A program made the translations under genes and the position numbers. This document shows, in pieces, positions 31,054 to 43,151 of a DNA stretch of 64,000 nt. Under the pieces are notes generated by a model that worked only from the letters and a program-made list of their open reading frames with translations, ran no database searches and had not been told where the DNA came from. This DNA comes from Anaspis maculata (Eukaryota; Arthropoda; Insecta; Coleoptera; Scraptiidae), in assembly GCA_949128115.1 (NCBI GenBank), contig OX421964.1, positions 13,292,892-13,356,891 on the forward strand, in the 5' to 3' direction. Positions within the stretch are counted from its first letter, which is position 1. The number at the start of each line of letters is the position of its first letter.

Positions 31054-31609
31054 TATCTACAAGCGTTAAATAATACCCGTCACTTTTAGCACGTCGTCAT
31101 GGGCAACGTGAAAAAATGATGATTCTGCGCATTCCTGTCATATTTTCAATAAATTCTGACATTTACCAAACATTTCAAAGACCATTGTAGATAAAATCCT
31201 GTACGATACACGCGTTAAAAGTGTCTTATTTTGTTCGCGGGGTTGCTCTACTCGCTAATGCTCGTTTCGCAAGCGTCCCCGCTCACAAAATAATACCTGT
31301 CACTTTTAACACTCATATCGTAAATAGCTATTATCTACAAGCGTTAAATAATACCCGTCACTTTTAGCACGTCGTCATGGGCGACGTGAAAAAATGATGA
31401 TTCTGCGCATTCCTGTCATATTTTCAATAAATTCTGACATTTACCAAACATTTCAAAGACCATTGTAGATAAAATCCTGTACGATACACGCGTTAAAAGT
31501 GTCTTATTTTGTTCGCGGGGTTGCTCTACTCGCTAATGCTCGTTTCGCAAGCGTCCCCGCTCACAAAATAATACCTGTCACTTTTAACACTCGTATCGTA
31601 AATAGCTAT
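31054..31609 (+). repeat. Recent 278-bp tandem duplication
   Basis: 31054-31331 and 31332-31609 differ at only two positions that I can find (GGGCAACG/GGGCGACG and CTCATATCG/CTCGTATCG). Each unit contains a hairpin: CGATACACGCGTTAAAAGTG and TTTTGTTCGCGGGG face CCCCGCTCACAAAA and CACTTTTAACAC. The unit itself may thus be a small foldback. No gene. Confidence 0.9.
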
Positions 31610-31960
31610 TTACATAATTAGAAAAACGCTCAATTTTTGAAAAGGAAATGTTGAAGATACTTTTACCTCGCTGTGAATACAGCCTTAAGCTCAATCCATC
31701 CGATGAATGTTGATATTTTTTTTTTGTAATTACCTTTTATTGTAATTTAAGCATTTATCATTTCATTCAATTGAACTTTATTTCTTCTAATACACCTTGA
31801 TTCACCTATATTCTCGAATTAATTCTGTAATAAGTAAATGTTGAAAAAACACAAAATATGCAAATAATGACGCCTTTTACACTTAGGACCATTCCATAGG
31901 TCGACCTATCGCATTTTTAATAAAACCAAGGTTTCCTACTACCACAGCACCAGATAATCA

Positions 31961-32183
31961 GACCAGAACTGTACAAACATGTGTTTTGCCCCTGTTGGAG
32001 GCTCATCAGTGCGGAGGGATCCAGTCCCATCAGGATTCGACTATTAGAAGTTCCTCTATGTGTACCTACTGTACATCAGAGAGATTTCTCTGACTGCCAC
32101 AGCACTGGATGATACGATTGGATGCTACGCACTGACAAGCCCCAAACAGGGGCGAAACAAGAAGTGTCTGTGCAGTTTTGGTC
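31961..32183. mobile_element. Foldback element around CCCCTGTT
   Basis: The left arm 31961-32014 (GACCAGAACTGTACAAACAT...) and right arm 32128-32183 pair with scattered mismatches. GCCCCTGTT and AACAGGGGC are exact. Further symmetry may extend out to the GTCGAC sites near 31,900 and 32,198. Non-coding. Confidence 0.65.
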
Positions 32184-32249
32184 TTGGGGGACTGTAGTCG
32201 ACCGTTGTGGCCTACATGTCGACCCGAAAAAAGTGAAAGTTGATTTGGC

Positions 32250-32640
32250 AAGGCAATTTTTCACAAGATTTAACCAATTTTAGCAAAATTCAGCAATTTT
32301 AAGCCAAAACTTCACCAGGTTTTAGCACAATCCCACTCTTAGCGGCAACAAAGTAGCAATGTAAATTTGAATTTAGCTAGCTTTGTCATCCAATTAGCAA
32401 GTGTGAGTGAGTATTAGGCGATTTCTGATGGAAATTCTAGCAAGACTCAGGCAAGTCTTGGATACTGGAGCAATTTTGAGCAACAATCCAACAATTTCAA
32501 ATCTCAGCAATAAGTTTTGTATGTTCCAGCAAACAATTGAAAATTTCCGGCACACTTGAGCAATGATCATTTTTTGAACAACACTTGAACATTTTGATCT
32601 TTCAGTAATTGAGCATACACGTTGCAACCTGCTAAACACA
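32250..32640. repeat. Degenerate tandem array (AGCAA/TTTTAGC motif)
   Basis: Loose repetition of 'ttagcaaaattcagcaattt'-like blocks at roughly 25-30-bp spacing, fading to the right. Non-coding. Confidence 0.45.
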
Positions 32641-33859
32641 AAGTATTAGAATATCGTTCCATTGCGGTGGTATAGGGATAATATAACACGAAAAGCCGTC
32701 GACTCAACGCCCGGTTTATTTGCTCAGTCTTTTACAAGGGCGGCATTGCTCATTCATCTCGAGTACATTCTCACCTACTACGGTGGAGCAGGCCAAGCAA
32801 ATAGTTGTCTCCATCACAAATCAAGCGGACGCTATTTTTGCTATTGAGTTTAACTATGGAGATTTCAGAGAACTCGGAAATTTCTCTCCTACTCTGCCCT
32901 TTGACTTTTGAACACAGTTCTCAAGCGGAACCTGGATTACCATAACCGAAGGCACTGAAACATAGCCAAATTGCTTAATAAACCTGATGTGTACAAAAAC
33001 GACTCAATCTCGCCCATCGCAACACATTATCCAAGTATTAAAATGTAGATAACGTGTGTATAAAACTAAAAATACCATGAATGGTGCGACAGATATAAAA
33101 AGCGTCCACCAGGACATAAAGTCGACAAATTTATCGCCGTCCAATCTTCAATGTGCGCGACTATTCAAATGTATTCATGCCCATCAGGTGAAATATTGTA
33201 ATTTAACGCGAATGTAATCACGGGCTGAGAATTTCGAATTCATAAAAGCTTAACACACACAGCAGGAGCACACAAGCCATTGACTAACGTAAAAAGTAAC
33301 CAACGCAGACACTCGCCGTATAATAATATAATAATAGCAATAATAATCGAAATTAAGTAACCATCCTTGAATCGATGATAATTTTTCGCTTTTCTTGTCG
33401 CACGGCGAAACGAAAACGAAATTTATATCTGGTGGGTCTTTGCGGATGTGTTCGGCGAGATCACATCGGCAGATAATCACGAATTATGTGGAATTTCAGA
33501 AACAATATGGAAATATTCGCCAGCCCGTCAGGTGTCTTTACATTTAAATATATCTGTGTCACTGTGTCTGCGAGACAAGTTTTCGCTTTTTACAATTTCA
33601 GGCGGTTAGTTACGAATTTCTGTTATGTCTGATGTACAACCTACCTCTAAGTTAATGGTCTCTGGCTTGCATCATTAAATTCCGCAACATGTCAATCGCG
33701 TTTATATACGATCAATCGAATAATTTATGATTTCTATTATAATTAGTATTATACGGTTTATACCCAGTAGCTCAGAGGTTCTTAAACCGTACCATCAGGC
33801 CATTATAGTGTTGGTGTGCCATTCCCGCAGGATAATTTATTACATCTCTCGAGCGTGTT
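32641..33859. other. Non-coding, no feature recognised
   Basis: No gene or element boundary recognised. CpG-containing segments near 33,380-33,480 may be unique sequence. Confidence 0.4.
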
Positions 33860-33924
33860 TACAGGGTGTCGTAGGAAAACTGGTTTCGAATGGCTGCGCG
33901 CGGCATAACGAGCGACACCCTGTA
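33860..33924. mobile_element. 65-bp TACAGGGTGTCG hairpin MITE
   Basis: TACAGGGTGTCG and CGACACCCTGTA enclose about 41 bp. The shortest member here of the TACAGGG/CCCTGTA class. TA at both ends. Confidence 0.75.
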
Positions 33925-35084
33925 CATTAATGGTCGATGCAATGATAATTAATTGACATGGCGAAGTGTGAAGCTAAAACAAATAAATCTCTGTAATGTA
34001 CATTGTCCGCCCTGGGGGGCTTCTAGATTTCGTTTGTCGATAAGGTCCGCGCCCGGGTGTAGGGTATGCCGGTTCTTTCTCTCGAAATTAAATTAATAAA
34101 TGAATAATGAATGGTAAATTATCATCGGCGGCAGCATTTTGTCGCACATAAATTAGGAATCGCTTCGTCGGGTGGGCCCCACACGTACTCGGAGGAATCT
34201 TGTAAGATGACAAAGCGCCTTGGGCGTCGATTAATCTTATTGTATGCGGTTGACTAAGGAGTGGACAAATACAATAATGTGTGTGTACTCATGTACTTGA
34301 GCATAATTCAGGTAAGCTCAGAATTCTACCTGGTACCTGGTTGTATGAATTTATCAATTTCCAATTTCTCACGCAGTTAATTAGCAGTGACGGCAAATTA
34401 TTTGTTGGAGTAGCAGGTGCTCGTTTTACAAAAACTGCTACTATACCACAAATTTAATTTATTCATTACACACGCGCATACAATAATACACATCATTTCA
34501 AGTACATATTCAATTTTTTTTCAATGCAATTGTGTCTTGAATACCCTGGTACGTAAATAATTGATAATAAATCACAGCAGCTGAGCAATGAGACACTGCG
34601 TTCAATTTGTTTACAAATTTTTGTGTTATTACGGTGAATATTATAAAAAAAGTAATATTGTCGATTGGTCGAATTGCAACGATGAGAAATTCATGAATAA
34701 TCCATACCGGCGTACCTACATTAAATTTTTAATAATGCCAGAATATGCACTTTCAAATATAAAGTGGCGGAGAATATTCAAGGATCAAATATCGCATAAA
34801 AGATCCACTTGCGGTAAAAAAATGACAGCGTCGTTTATGTTTGTAATTTATGCGTTACGTGACATTTTTACTAATAATGCAACTTTTTTCTGAATCATAT
34901 TTCATTATTCAAACAATAATACGACAATATTGTGTTTTTGAACCGCTATAAGGTTTCGTGATTTACTATAAAATTGTAACTAACATATCAGATTTATTTG
35001 ACTGGACATTGGTAATCTTTTGATTGTGTCCGCGGGTCATAAATAAATCATTAAGTAGGTAATAAACCATATAATAGTACCGTC
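33925..35084. other. Non-coding, no feature recognised
   Basis: AT-rich; 34,010-34,260 is richer in CpG. The 101-codon frame at 34588-34893 matches nothing I know. Confidence 0.4.
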
Positions 35085-35660
35085 GCCAGAAATAACGTTA
35101 TTTCCAAGTTATAAATGTAACTTTCAGTTGTAGAACCAATTTGACGTTGGAATTTATCGTTTTCAATAACGTTACATTTGAGCTTCTTATCAACGTAAAG
35201 GACTAACTTACTAACTATTCATGTAACTGTGTAACGTTAGACTAACGTTGATTTCTACGTTGAAATGAACAACTTTTCCAGCAACATTGTGAGGTTGATT
35301 CAACAAAATAATGTTACAATAACGGTGAATGGACGTAGACTTTTTTAATTTGATAACGATACGTCTCAACGATCAACAAACGTTATTTTCTGTGTTATAA
35401 TTTTTTTTTTGTACTATTTCAACAATAATTCAACAACGTTATATCAGGGTTGCATCAACGTAGCCTTTTTTGTTCCTATGACGTCAACTCAACGTTGATA
35501 TGGGTTCGAAAAAATACTGAATAGTGATGTTAGTGTCTCGTTCAACCCACGTTATTTTCTACGGAACGATTACGGAATAATTACGCAGAAATTACGGTAT
35601 TTCCAACGTTAATCAACCAAGTGATGTGATAATAGGGAGTTTGCGATTTTCACGCAACGT
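35085..35660. repeat. AACGTT-rich block
   Basis: ACGTT followed by A, G or T recurs more than a dozen times on both strands (for example 'ataacgttatttcc', 'caataacgttaca', 'actaacgttgatt', 'cacgttattttc'), often beside TTC/GAA. No regular period. It looks like a heavily diverged foldback or tandem family. Confidence 0.5.
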
Positions 35661-35909
35661 ATGACGTAACGCAACGTGGAACGTGAAACTTCCCCTGTAA
35701 CTGAGGAATTCTATAATAATTCAATTTCTATAAGAATTCAAAATAACAAACTCGTCTATTTTCACGTTGAAAGAAATCCAACAGCAGTTTCTTCATCCAC
35801 TATTTTTCTGACATTATGGATAATGAGAAAACACATTTATTTGCAATCAACTTTTGATTTTCAAATACAACACAAGTATCTATATTTTCTGATATTCGGA
35901 TAGAAATTT

Positions 35910-36256
35910 TTTTATTGACACAGTGGTGGCCTTAAAAATTTCCTGTGATGAAAAATGACGATTTTATAGCGGATTGGATATAACACAAATTTATCGGATT
36001 ATTGGTACCAGAGGTGGCTGCGACCAGAAATAAAAATCTGAAGTTGAAAGTTTGTTTATTGCTCATGTCAGGAAGCGTTGCCGATTGGAATCGACATGAG
36101 CAATAAACAAACTTTTAACTCCAAATTTTTATTTTTCGTCGCAGCCACCTCTGGTAGGTACCAATAATTTAAAAAATTTCTGTTATATTCGATCTGTGGT
36201 GAAATTGTCATTTTTTATCATGAAGAGTTTTCAAGACCATCACTGTGTCAATAAAA
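35910..36256. mobile_element. 347-bp foldback with TTGACACAGTGGTGGCC-like ends
   Basis: TTTTATTGACACAGTGGTGG at the left and its near complement at the right (ending CTGTGTCAATAAAA) frame two arms. The inner stem at about 36003-36166 (GGTACC.AGAGGTGGCTGCGA...) is almost perfect. Non-coding. Confidence 0.8.
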
Positions 36257-36258
36257 GT

Positions 36259-36984
36259 ATGTCAATTCTTTATCAAAGTATGAAATTTATGTCAATAATA
36301 TGGTTAATTAGAGATTCGCAAACAAGAACTGTAAATTTTAGGAAAAATCACGTAGCTTCCGAAATGAAAGAGATATTTGTGAAACTAAAAAACTATTTCG
36401 AGATACTGATGCTACCTTCCTAAAAATGACATCAGAAATAATCTGAATTATTTTTCGAAAAATGGTACAACGTTGAAAATTGACCCTTTGGACACTCCCC
36501 CTTTTGACAGCCTGTATATCATGTACATTTTCAATAATGGAATTATCTTATCTATCACCACGTAGCTGGAAGAAGGCCCTATCTGGTGTCGTCATCTTTT
36601 TTAAAATCGGGTAATTTTTTTCCGAGATATTCTCATTTTGAATAACGCGAAAGTTTTGATTACCCCTATCCACTTTTGAGCAGTTTACAATAGGCCTATT
36701 TCTTTTTCACGCCGATTTTACCTCCTATCTCCGCTTATTGGCGAAATTTGCCTCACATTCTCCCGTAGCAACTCTGTCAGTGTCAGTGACTTTCTACTTC
36801 TCATTACATCTGACAACGATATGTTACAATTTGTCATCAGTTGTCAGTAGAGCAGAATCAAAATGTGAAGCAAAAGTCTTGCCACGATGCAAACCTACAG
36901 ACTCGACAACGCTTCACTTGTTGATAAGTGTGAGCATCAAATGACGGAGAACCAGCGTGATAAGGGGTTGAAGTATAGTGCGGA
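36259..36984. other. Non-coding; old MITE arm at 36470-36650
   Basis: 36470-36650 resembles 9770-9960. No gene recognised. Confidence 0.4.
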
Positions 36985-37480
36985 AGGATATTTTGAAGAC
37001 GTACTTGTGAATAACCTGAAGGTAGAAGTGCTACAGGAGCCAGAAAAAGGAACAAGCTCCGCAAGAAAATGTTCGGAACAGCATTTGTTTTCGGTGTCTT
37101 CTTTGTAGCAATCAATCACTGATGGATATAAATCTTCTTCTCTGAAGTGCCCCGTTAGACACCTAAGATTGAAGCAAAATATTGAGGTTTTGTTGTGAAG
37201 TTACAGTAATCGCCAAATAGAAAGGTGAGGTAGCATTCCCAGCACTTTGAACGATGATTTGGACGCCCCCTTTTTGGCCTTGCAAGTACAACTTGCAAAA
37301 CAGCTGGAGAAGTTTTGTTCGCCTTCAAATTCTTCCTGATGCCGGCATCGTGTCTTCCAGTGGCGGCCATCCATTTATTTTGCTTACTTTCGTCGGCAGG
37401 GAAACCGAGGAATGCAACATTTGGGGGAAATGCTGTCTTGCACTTTGTGCGGACAACTTTTCACACAACATACGCGTTTT
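36985..37480 (-). pseudogene. THAP-domain gene fragment, two exons, frameshifted
   Basis: Minus strand from 37477: KRVCCVKSCPHKVQDSISPK, then after a frameshift VAFLGFPADESKQNKWMAAT followed by GRHD. After an AG acceptor at about 37,163 comes RCLTGHFREEDLYPS, and in another frame KTNAVPNIFL. In order these are the C-x(n)-C pair, the FP.DE..KW block, the C...HF pair and the AVP motif of a THAP finger. All four landmarks survive, but across at least two frame changes, so the copy is dead. It is not the same sequence as the THAP exon at 27.0 kb. Downstream domains were not recognised. Confidence 0.65.
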
Positions 37481-37759
37481 TCAAATTGTTCGATCAGTGT
37501 AGCGACACGACACATGTTACAGTCATAGTGACAGTGAAAATTCTAATTAATTGTGACAGAATCGCCTTCCTTCGAATTTCGCGCCTAATAATTGAAGGCG
37601 TTTAATTGGCCAGAGGTGTAACTTAAAATTATTCATCCTTGTCTGAACGTCTCTGTTCCCCATAAGAAATAGGTCTATCAACGTCAATACAACGATAAAA
37701 TATTACCTAATGTAATCAGCGATAACAATTAGGTTATTGAGTAATGTTTTGATAACGTG
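37481..37759. other. Non-coding spacer
   Basis: Nothing recognised between the THAP relic and the CACTGAGAG element. Confidence 0.4.
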
Positions 37760-38672
37760 CACTGAGAGAAAAGTTTCATTTATAGGTAATAAATATTTGT
37801 TTCGTACCAATTTAATAACAAAGACTATAACAAAGTATATGTCACCATATGTCGTTTACATCAAATAATTATTTTAAAATCACTTATTCATTATAACCAA
37901 GGGGCTTATTATGCCAGTTGTTCATAAGAGTTCATGAGATTCAATAATAAATATATTATTCCGTATCAAATATTAGTCCCACAACTTTCCCACAAAATGA
38001 TTTCTTACATCCAAATTGCACATTTTGTTTGTGATTGAGCCGGTTTAATCACTATAAACAAATACATATTGGCGGACAATCACCTGTTCTTAACCAACAA
38101 TATACCTGTGTTCACTTCACTTTGGCACCATTTATTCCCTAATAATAACTGTGCATTATTTATGAACAATCGCTAAGTCACCGTCAATGAATTTGATCAC
38201 TAGAGTATCTTCGGAAATTATTATTTTCTATTGCCAATGTAATGCGTTGGTGGGGTGAGAGATTTCCACCCGGCGCCATTATTCGTGCATGGTGTCATTT
38301 GTGTCGTATCATCCCATGTCATTCATTGTCCAGTATCTCGTTGAAGAAAAGCAAATTTATTTATACAGGGTGACTCAAAAGTGTCGGACCATCTTGAAAG
38401 TGCGTAATGTAGAGGTGTAGTAGAGTGCTGAAAAGTTCTTGAAAAGATTCTAATGTCTTCCAGTTTTAAAGTTGTGGAGGAACAAAAGTTGGTTCTTCGA
38501 TCGCTTCTATTTTCGTTGTTTTGAAAGATTTTGGTGAACTGTTTATGGAAAAACAATGAGTGCCAGAAATCAACCTCTGAATCTGTGATGAATTTCTCTT
38601 TTGTAAAGGGTGAGTCATGAATCTTGGAAATTATTTTTTTCCAAAAGTGCCTGCAAACAGTCCCATATCCTA

Positions 38673-40333
38673 CACTGAGAGAAAAGTTTCATTTATAGGT
38701 AATAAATATTTGTTTCGTACCAATTTAATAACAAAGACTATAACAAAGTATATGTCACCATATGTCGTTTACATCAAATACTTATTTTAAAATCACTTAT
38801 TCATTATAACCAAAGGGCTTATTATGCCAGTTGTTCATAAGAGTTCATAAGATTCAATAAATATATTATTCAGTATCAAATATTAGTCAAACTTTCCCAC
38901 AAAATGATTTCTTACATCCAAATTGCACATTTTGTTTGTGATTGAGCCGGTTTAATCACTATTAACAAATACATATTGGCGGACAATCACCTGTTCTTAA
39001 CCAACAATATATCTGTGTTCACTTCACTCTGGCACAATTTATTCCCTAATAATAACTGTGCATTATTCATAAACAATAGCTAAGTCACCCTCAATGAATT
39101 TAATCACTAGAGTATCTTCGGATATTATTATTTATTACTGCCAATGTAATGCGTTGGTGGGGTGAGAGATTTCCACCCGGCGCCATTATTCGTGCATGGT
39201 GTCATTTGTGTCGTATCATCCCATGTCGTGGTCAAAAATGTCGGACCATCTTGAAAGTGCGTAATGTAGAGGTGTAGTAGAGTGCTGAAAAGTTGTTGAA
39301 AAGATTCATATGTCTTCCAGTTTTAAAGTTGTGGAGGAACAAAAGTTGGTTCTTCGATCGCTTCTATTTTCGTTGTTTCAAAAGACTTTGGTGAACTGTT
39401 TATGGAAAAACAATGAGCGCCAGAAATCAACTTCTAAATCTGTGATGAATTTCTCTTTTGTATAAAGGGTGAGTCATGAATCTTGGGAATTATTTTTTTC
39501 CAAAAGTGCCTGCAAACAGTCCCATATCCTATGTAGAGCACAATAAAACACAATTCAATTTTATAAAATTCTTTGCTTCTGGTTTCTTAGGAGAACTAAG
39601 TTTCTGTAGTTTATGACTCAACCTGTATAAAAAACAGAATAGTTCATGACTCAACCTGTATAGAAAACAGAATAGTTCATGACTCAACCTGTATAGAAAA
39701 CAGAAATTCAATACAGATTCAGAGGTTGATTTTTCGAATCCATTATTTCACTATATGTAATGGAGTCTTTGCTAAAATCTTTTGAAACAACGAAAATAGA
39801 AGAAATCGAAAAATCAAATTTTGTACCCCCATAACTTCAAAATTAAAAAGCCTAGAATCTTTAAAACAACTTCCCAGTACTGTACTATACCTGCATATCA
39901 TGCACCTTCAAGGTGATCCGACACTTTGAATCACCCTGTATTTATTAAACGAATTATCAACTAATGATAATGGATTTGATATGTTTTATGATGATTTGGC
40001 AGAATCATCTATAGCCAGCAATAATGCATAAAATTACCTATAAAAACTAATTTAGATCATATTATTCATAGCTAATATTCTATCGTTACCACTCAATAAT
40101 CGAATTGCTTATTATTATTCACGTTTCTTATTGATAAAACATCATCGAACTGATGTTTTGTAATTATAACCAAATATTAAATAACAGGAAACAAGGTATT
40201 TCAACGCTATCAAAACAATCCGCTTGGTGGATGCAAATAAATATTTATTAAGCCGTATTTAAATAAGGCATTTGTTAACAATAAACGAGTCTGTGTTTTC
40301 CATAATAAATATTCGAAATCATTTCTCTCAGTG
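38673..40333. mobile_element. CACTGAGAG element, copy E2, inserted in E1
   Basis: Same ends as E1. It lies between 'ccatatccTA' and 'TAtgtagagc'. The uninterrupted 'ccatatcctatgtagagcac' is present inside E2 itself (about 39,522), so the insertion duplicated TA. Length 1,661 bp. It lacks about 55 bp around the inner TACAGGG end that E1 keeps. E1 and E2 are closely similar. Confidence 0.88.
39608..39706. repeat. 33-bp tandem repeat in E2, three units
   Basis: About 33 bp, 'atgactcaacctgtatagaa' plus 'aacagaatagttc', three times here, twice in E1 (about 40,416-40,480) and once in E3 (about 42,090-42,125). A variable-number repeat within the family. Confidence 0.75.
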
Positions 40334-41104
40334 TATGTAGAGCACAATAAAACACAATTCGATTTTATAAAATTCTTTGCTTCTGGTTTCTTAGGAAAAC
40401 TGAATTTTTGTAGTTTATGACTCAACCTGTATAGAAAACAGAATAGTTTATGACTCAACCTGTATAGAAAACAGAAATTCAATACAGATTCAGAGGTTGA
40501 TTTTTTGAATCCATCATTTCACTACATGTAATGGAGTCTTTGCTAAAATCATTTGAAACAACGAAAATAGAAGAAATCGAAAAATCAAATTTTGTACCTC
40601 CATAACTTCAAAATTAAAAAGCCTAGAATCTTTAAAACAACCTTCCAGTACTGTACTATACCTGCATATCATGCACCTTCAAGGTGGTCCGACACTTTGA
40701 ATCACCCTGTATTTATTAAACGAATTATTAGCTATTGATATTGGATTTATTATGTTTTATGATGATTTGGCAGAATCATCTATAGCCAGCAATAATGCAT
40801 AAAATTACCTATAAAAACTAATTTAGATCATATTATTCATAGCTAATATTCTATCGTTACCACTCAATAATCGAATTGCTTATTATTATTCACGTTTCTT
40901 ATTGATGAAACATTATCAAACTGATGTTTTGTAATTATAACAAAATATTAAATAACAGGAAACAAAGTATTTCAACGCTATCAAAACAATCCGCTTGGTG
41001 GATGCAAATAAATATTTATTAAGCCGTATTTAAATAAGGCATTTGTTAACAATGAACGAGTCTGTGTTTTCCATTATAAATATTCGAAATCTTTTCTCTC
41101 AGTG

Positions 41105-41690
41105 TATAGACCAACATTCAAAAATATATGTAGGTATGAAAACGTTTTAATAACGTCTTGAATTTTGGATATACCAACATAGTTGTCAAGCGTTGTATTT
41201 TACACAATATTTGACACAAATTTTTGCATAATCAACGTTCATTTCGCGTTGGTGTTAGCTCAGAAAAAACGGTTGTAGCTTCCACCTTGAGGCTACATAA
41301 GCTACGGCTACGTACCTATTACAATTTGTGTAGTTAAGCTTTCAACAAATATTCTGAAGCTCAAGTATTTATTAGGAAGTTGTGTTGTAATCTTATCAGC
41401 TGTAGAGCTTAATAATAATGAATAATTTCGATAAATAAATAGAGAAAGAATTTATTGTGTAAAAAGGTACACAAAAGGTGAGATTCAGCTTAACGGCTGA
41501 TCTTCCGTTTCACCGAGAATTGTGTCAAACATAAAATACAGAAACAGAAAACACATCATATGCAACAAAGTACTGAAGCAACGTACAATTACAAAAAAGC
41601 GTTGTGGTCGGAGTTGAGAAACTCGTCCACGAGTAGTAAGCCTCCTTGATCAATTGATAATCAATAATAAATCAATTGAATAATCAATTG
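41105..41690. other. Non-coding, AT-rich
   Basis: Ends with clustered CAATTGATAATCAAT strings (41,650-41,692) directly before E3. Nothing else recognised. Confidence 0.4.
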
Positions 41691-43112
41691 ATAAGCAATT
41701 CGATTATTGAGTGGTAACGATAGAATATTAGCTATGAATAATATGATCTGAATTAGTTTTTATAGGTAATTTTATGCATTATTGCTGGCTATAGATGATT
41801 CTGCCAAATCATCATAAAACATAATAAATCCATTATCAATAGCTAATAATTCGTTTAATAAATACAGGTGATTCAAAAGTGTCGGACCACTTTGAAGGTG
41901 CATGATATGCAGATATAGTGCAGTACTGGAAAGTTGTTTAAAAAAATCTAGGCTTTTTAATTTTGAAGTTATGGAGGTACAAAATTTGATTTTTCGATTT
42001 CTTCTATTTTCGTTGTTTCAAAAGATTTTAGCAAAGAATCCATTACATATAGTGAAATAATGGATTCGAAAAATCAACCTCTGAATCTGTAGTGAATTTC
42101 TGTTTTCTATACAGGTTGAGTCATAAACTACAAAAATTCAGTTTCCCTAGGAAACCAGAAGCAAAGAAATTTATAAAATTGAACTGTGTTTTATTGTGCT
42201 CTACATAGGATATGAGACTGTTTGCAGGCACTTTTAGAAAAAAATAATTTCCAAGATTCATGACTCACCCTTTATACAGAACAGAAATTCATAACAGATT
42301 TAGAGGTTGATTTCTGGCACTCATTGTTTTTCCATAAACAGTTCACCAAAATCTTTTGAAACAACGAAAATAGAAGCGATCGAAGAACCAACTTTTGTTC
42401 CTCCACAACTTCAAAACTGGAAGACATTAGAATTTTTTCCACAACTTTCCAGCACTCTACTACACCTCTACATTACGCACCTTCAAGATGGTCCGACATT
42501 TTTCAATCACCCTGTATAAATAAATTTGTCTTTCTTCAACGGGATACTAGACAATGACATGGGATGATACGACACAAATGACACCATGCACCAATAATGG
42601 CGCCCGGGTGGAAATCTCTCACCCCACCAACGCATTACATTGGCAATAATAAATAATAATATCCGAAGATACTCTAGTAAATCAATTCATTGAGGGTGAC
42701 TTAGCGATTGTTCATGAATAATGCACCAGTTATTATTGGGGAATAAATGGTGCCAAAGTGAAGTGAACACAGGTATATTGTTGGTTAAGAACAGGTGATT
42801 GTCCGCCAATATGTATTTGTTTATAGTTAATAAACCGGCTCAATCACAAACAAAATGTGCAATTTGGATGTAATAAATCATTTTGTGAGAAAGTTTGACT
42901 AATATTTGATACGGAATAATATATTCATTTAATCTTATGAACCCTTATGAACAAGTGGCATAATAAGCCCCTTGGTCATAATGAATAAGTGATTTTGAAA
43001 TAATTATTTGATGTAAACGACATATGGTGACATATACTTTGTTATAGTATTTGTTATAAAATTGGTACGAAACAAGTATTTACTACCTATAAATGAAACT
43101 TTTCTCTCAGTG
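41691..43112. mobile_element. CACTGAGAG element, copy E3, inverted and 5'-short
   Basis: Complementary orientation to E1/E2. It keeps the end CTTTTCTCTCAGTG-equivalent (here ...ACTTTTCTCTCAGTG to 43112) but stops about 210 bp short of the other end, at 41691. Its inner TACAGG...CCTGTA pair is at 41864-42516. With E1 it forms a large inverted repeat of about 1.4-kb arms. Confidence 0.82.
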
Positions 43113-43151
43113 CAGGTAAACCGCAAAGGAGCAGGACGCAAAAGCTGCTTA

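Larger units (their letters stand above)
37760..41104. mobile_element. CACTGAGAG element, copy E1, interrupted by E2
   Basis: Ends CACTGAGAGAAAAG at 37760 and CTTTTCTCTCAGTG ending at 41104. Without the 1,663-bp insertion it is about 1,682 bp. Inside it lies an inner pair of ends TACAGGGTGACTCAAAAGTG (38364) and CACCCTGTA (to 40711), so one TIR set encloses another. No coding. No clear flanking duplication at the outer ends. Confidence 0.8.

Noticed and set aside
34588..34893. 101-codon plus-strand frame
   Set aside because: Isolated in AT-rich DNA, no recognisable motif, composition not protein-like.
36738..37108. Plus-strand frames near 36.7-37.1 kb as genes
   Set aside because: They overlap the THAP relic on the opposite strand and show no domain.
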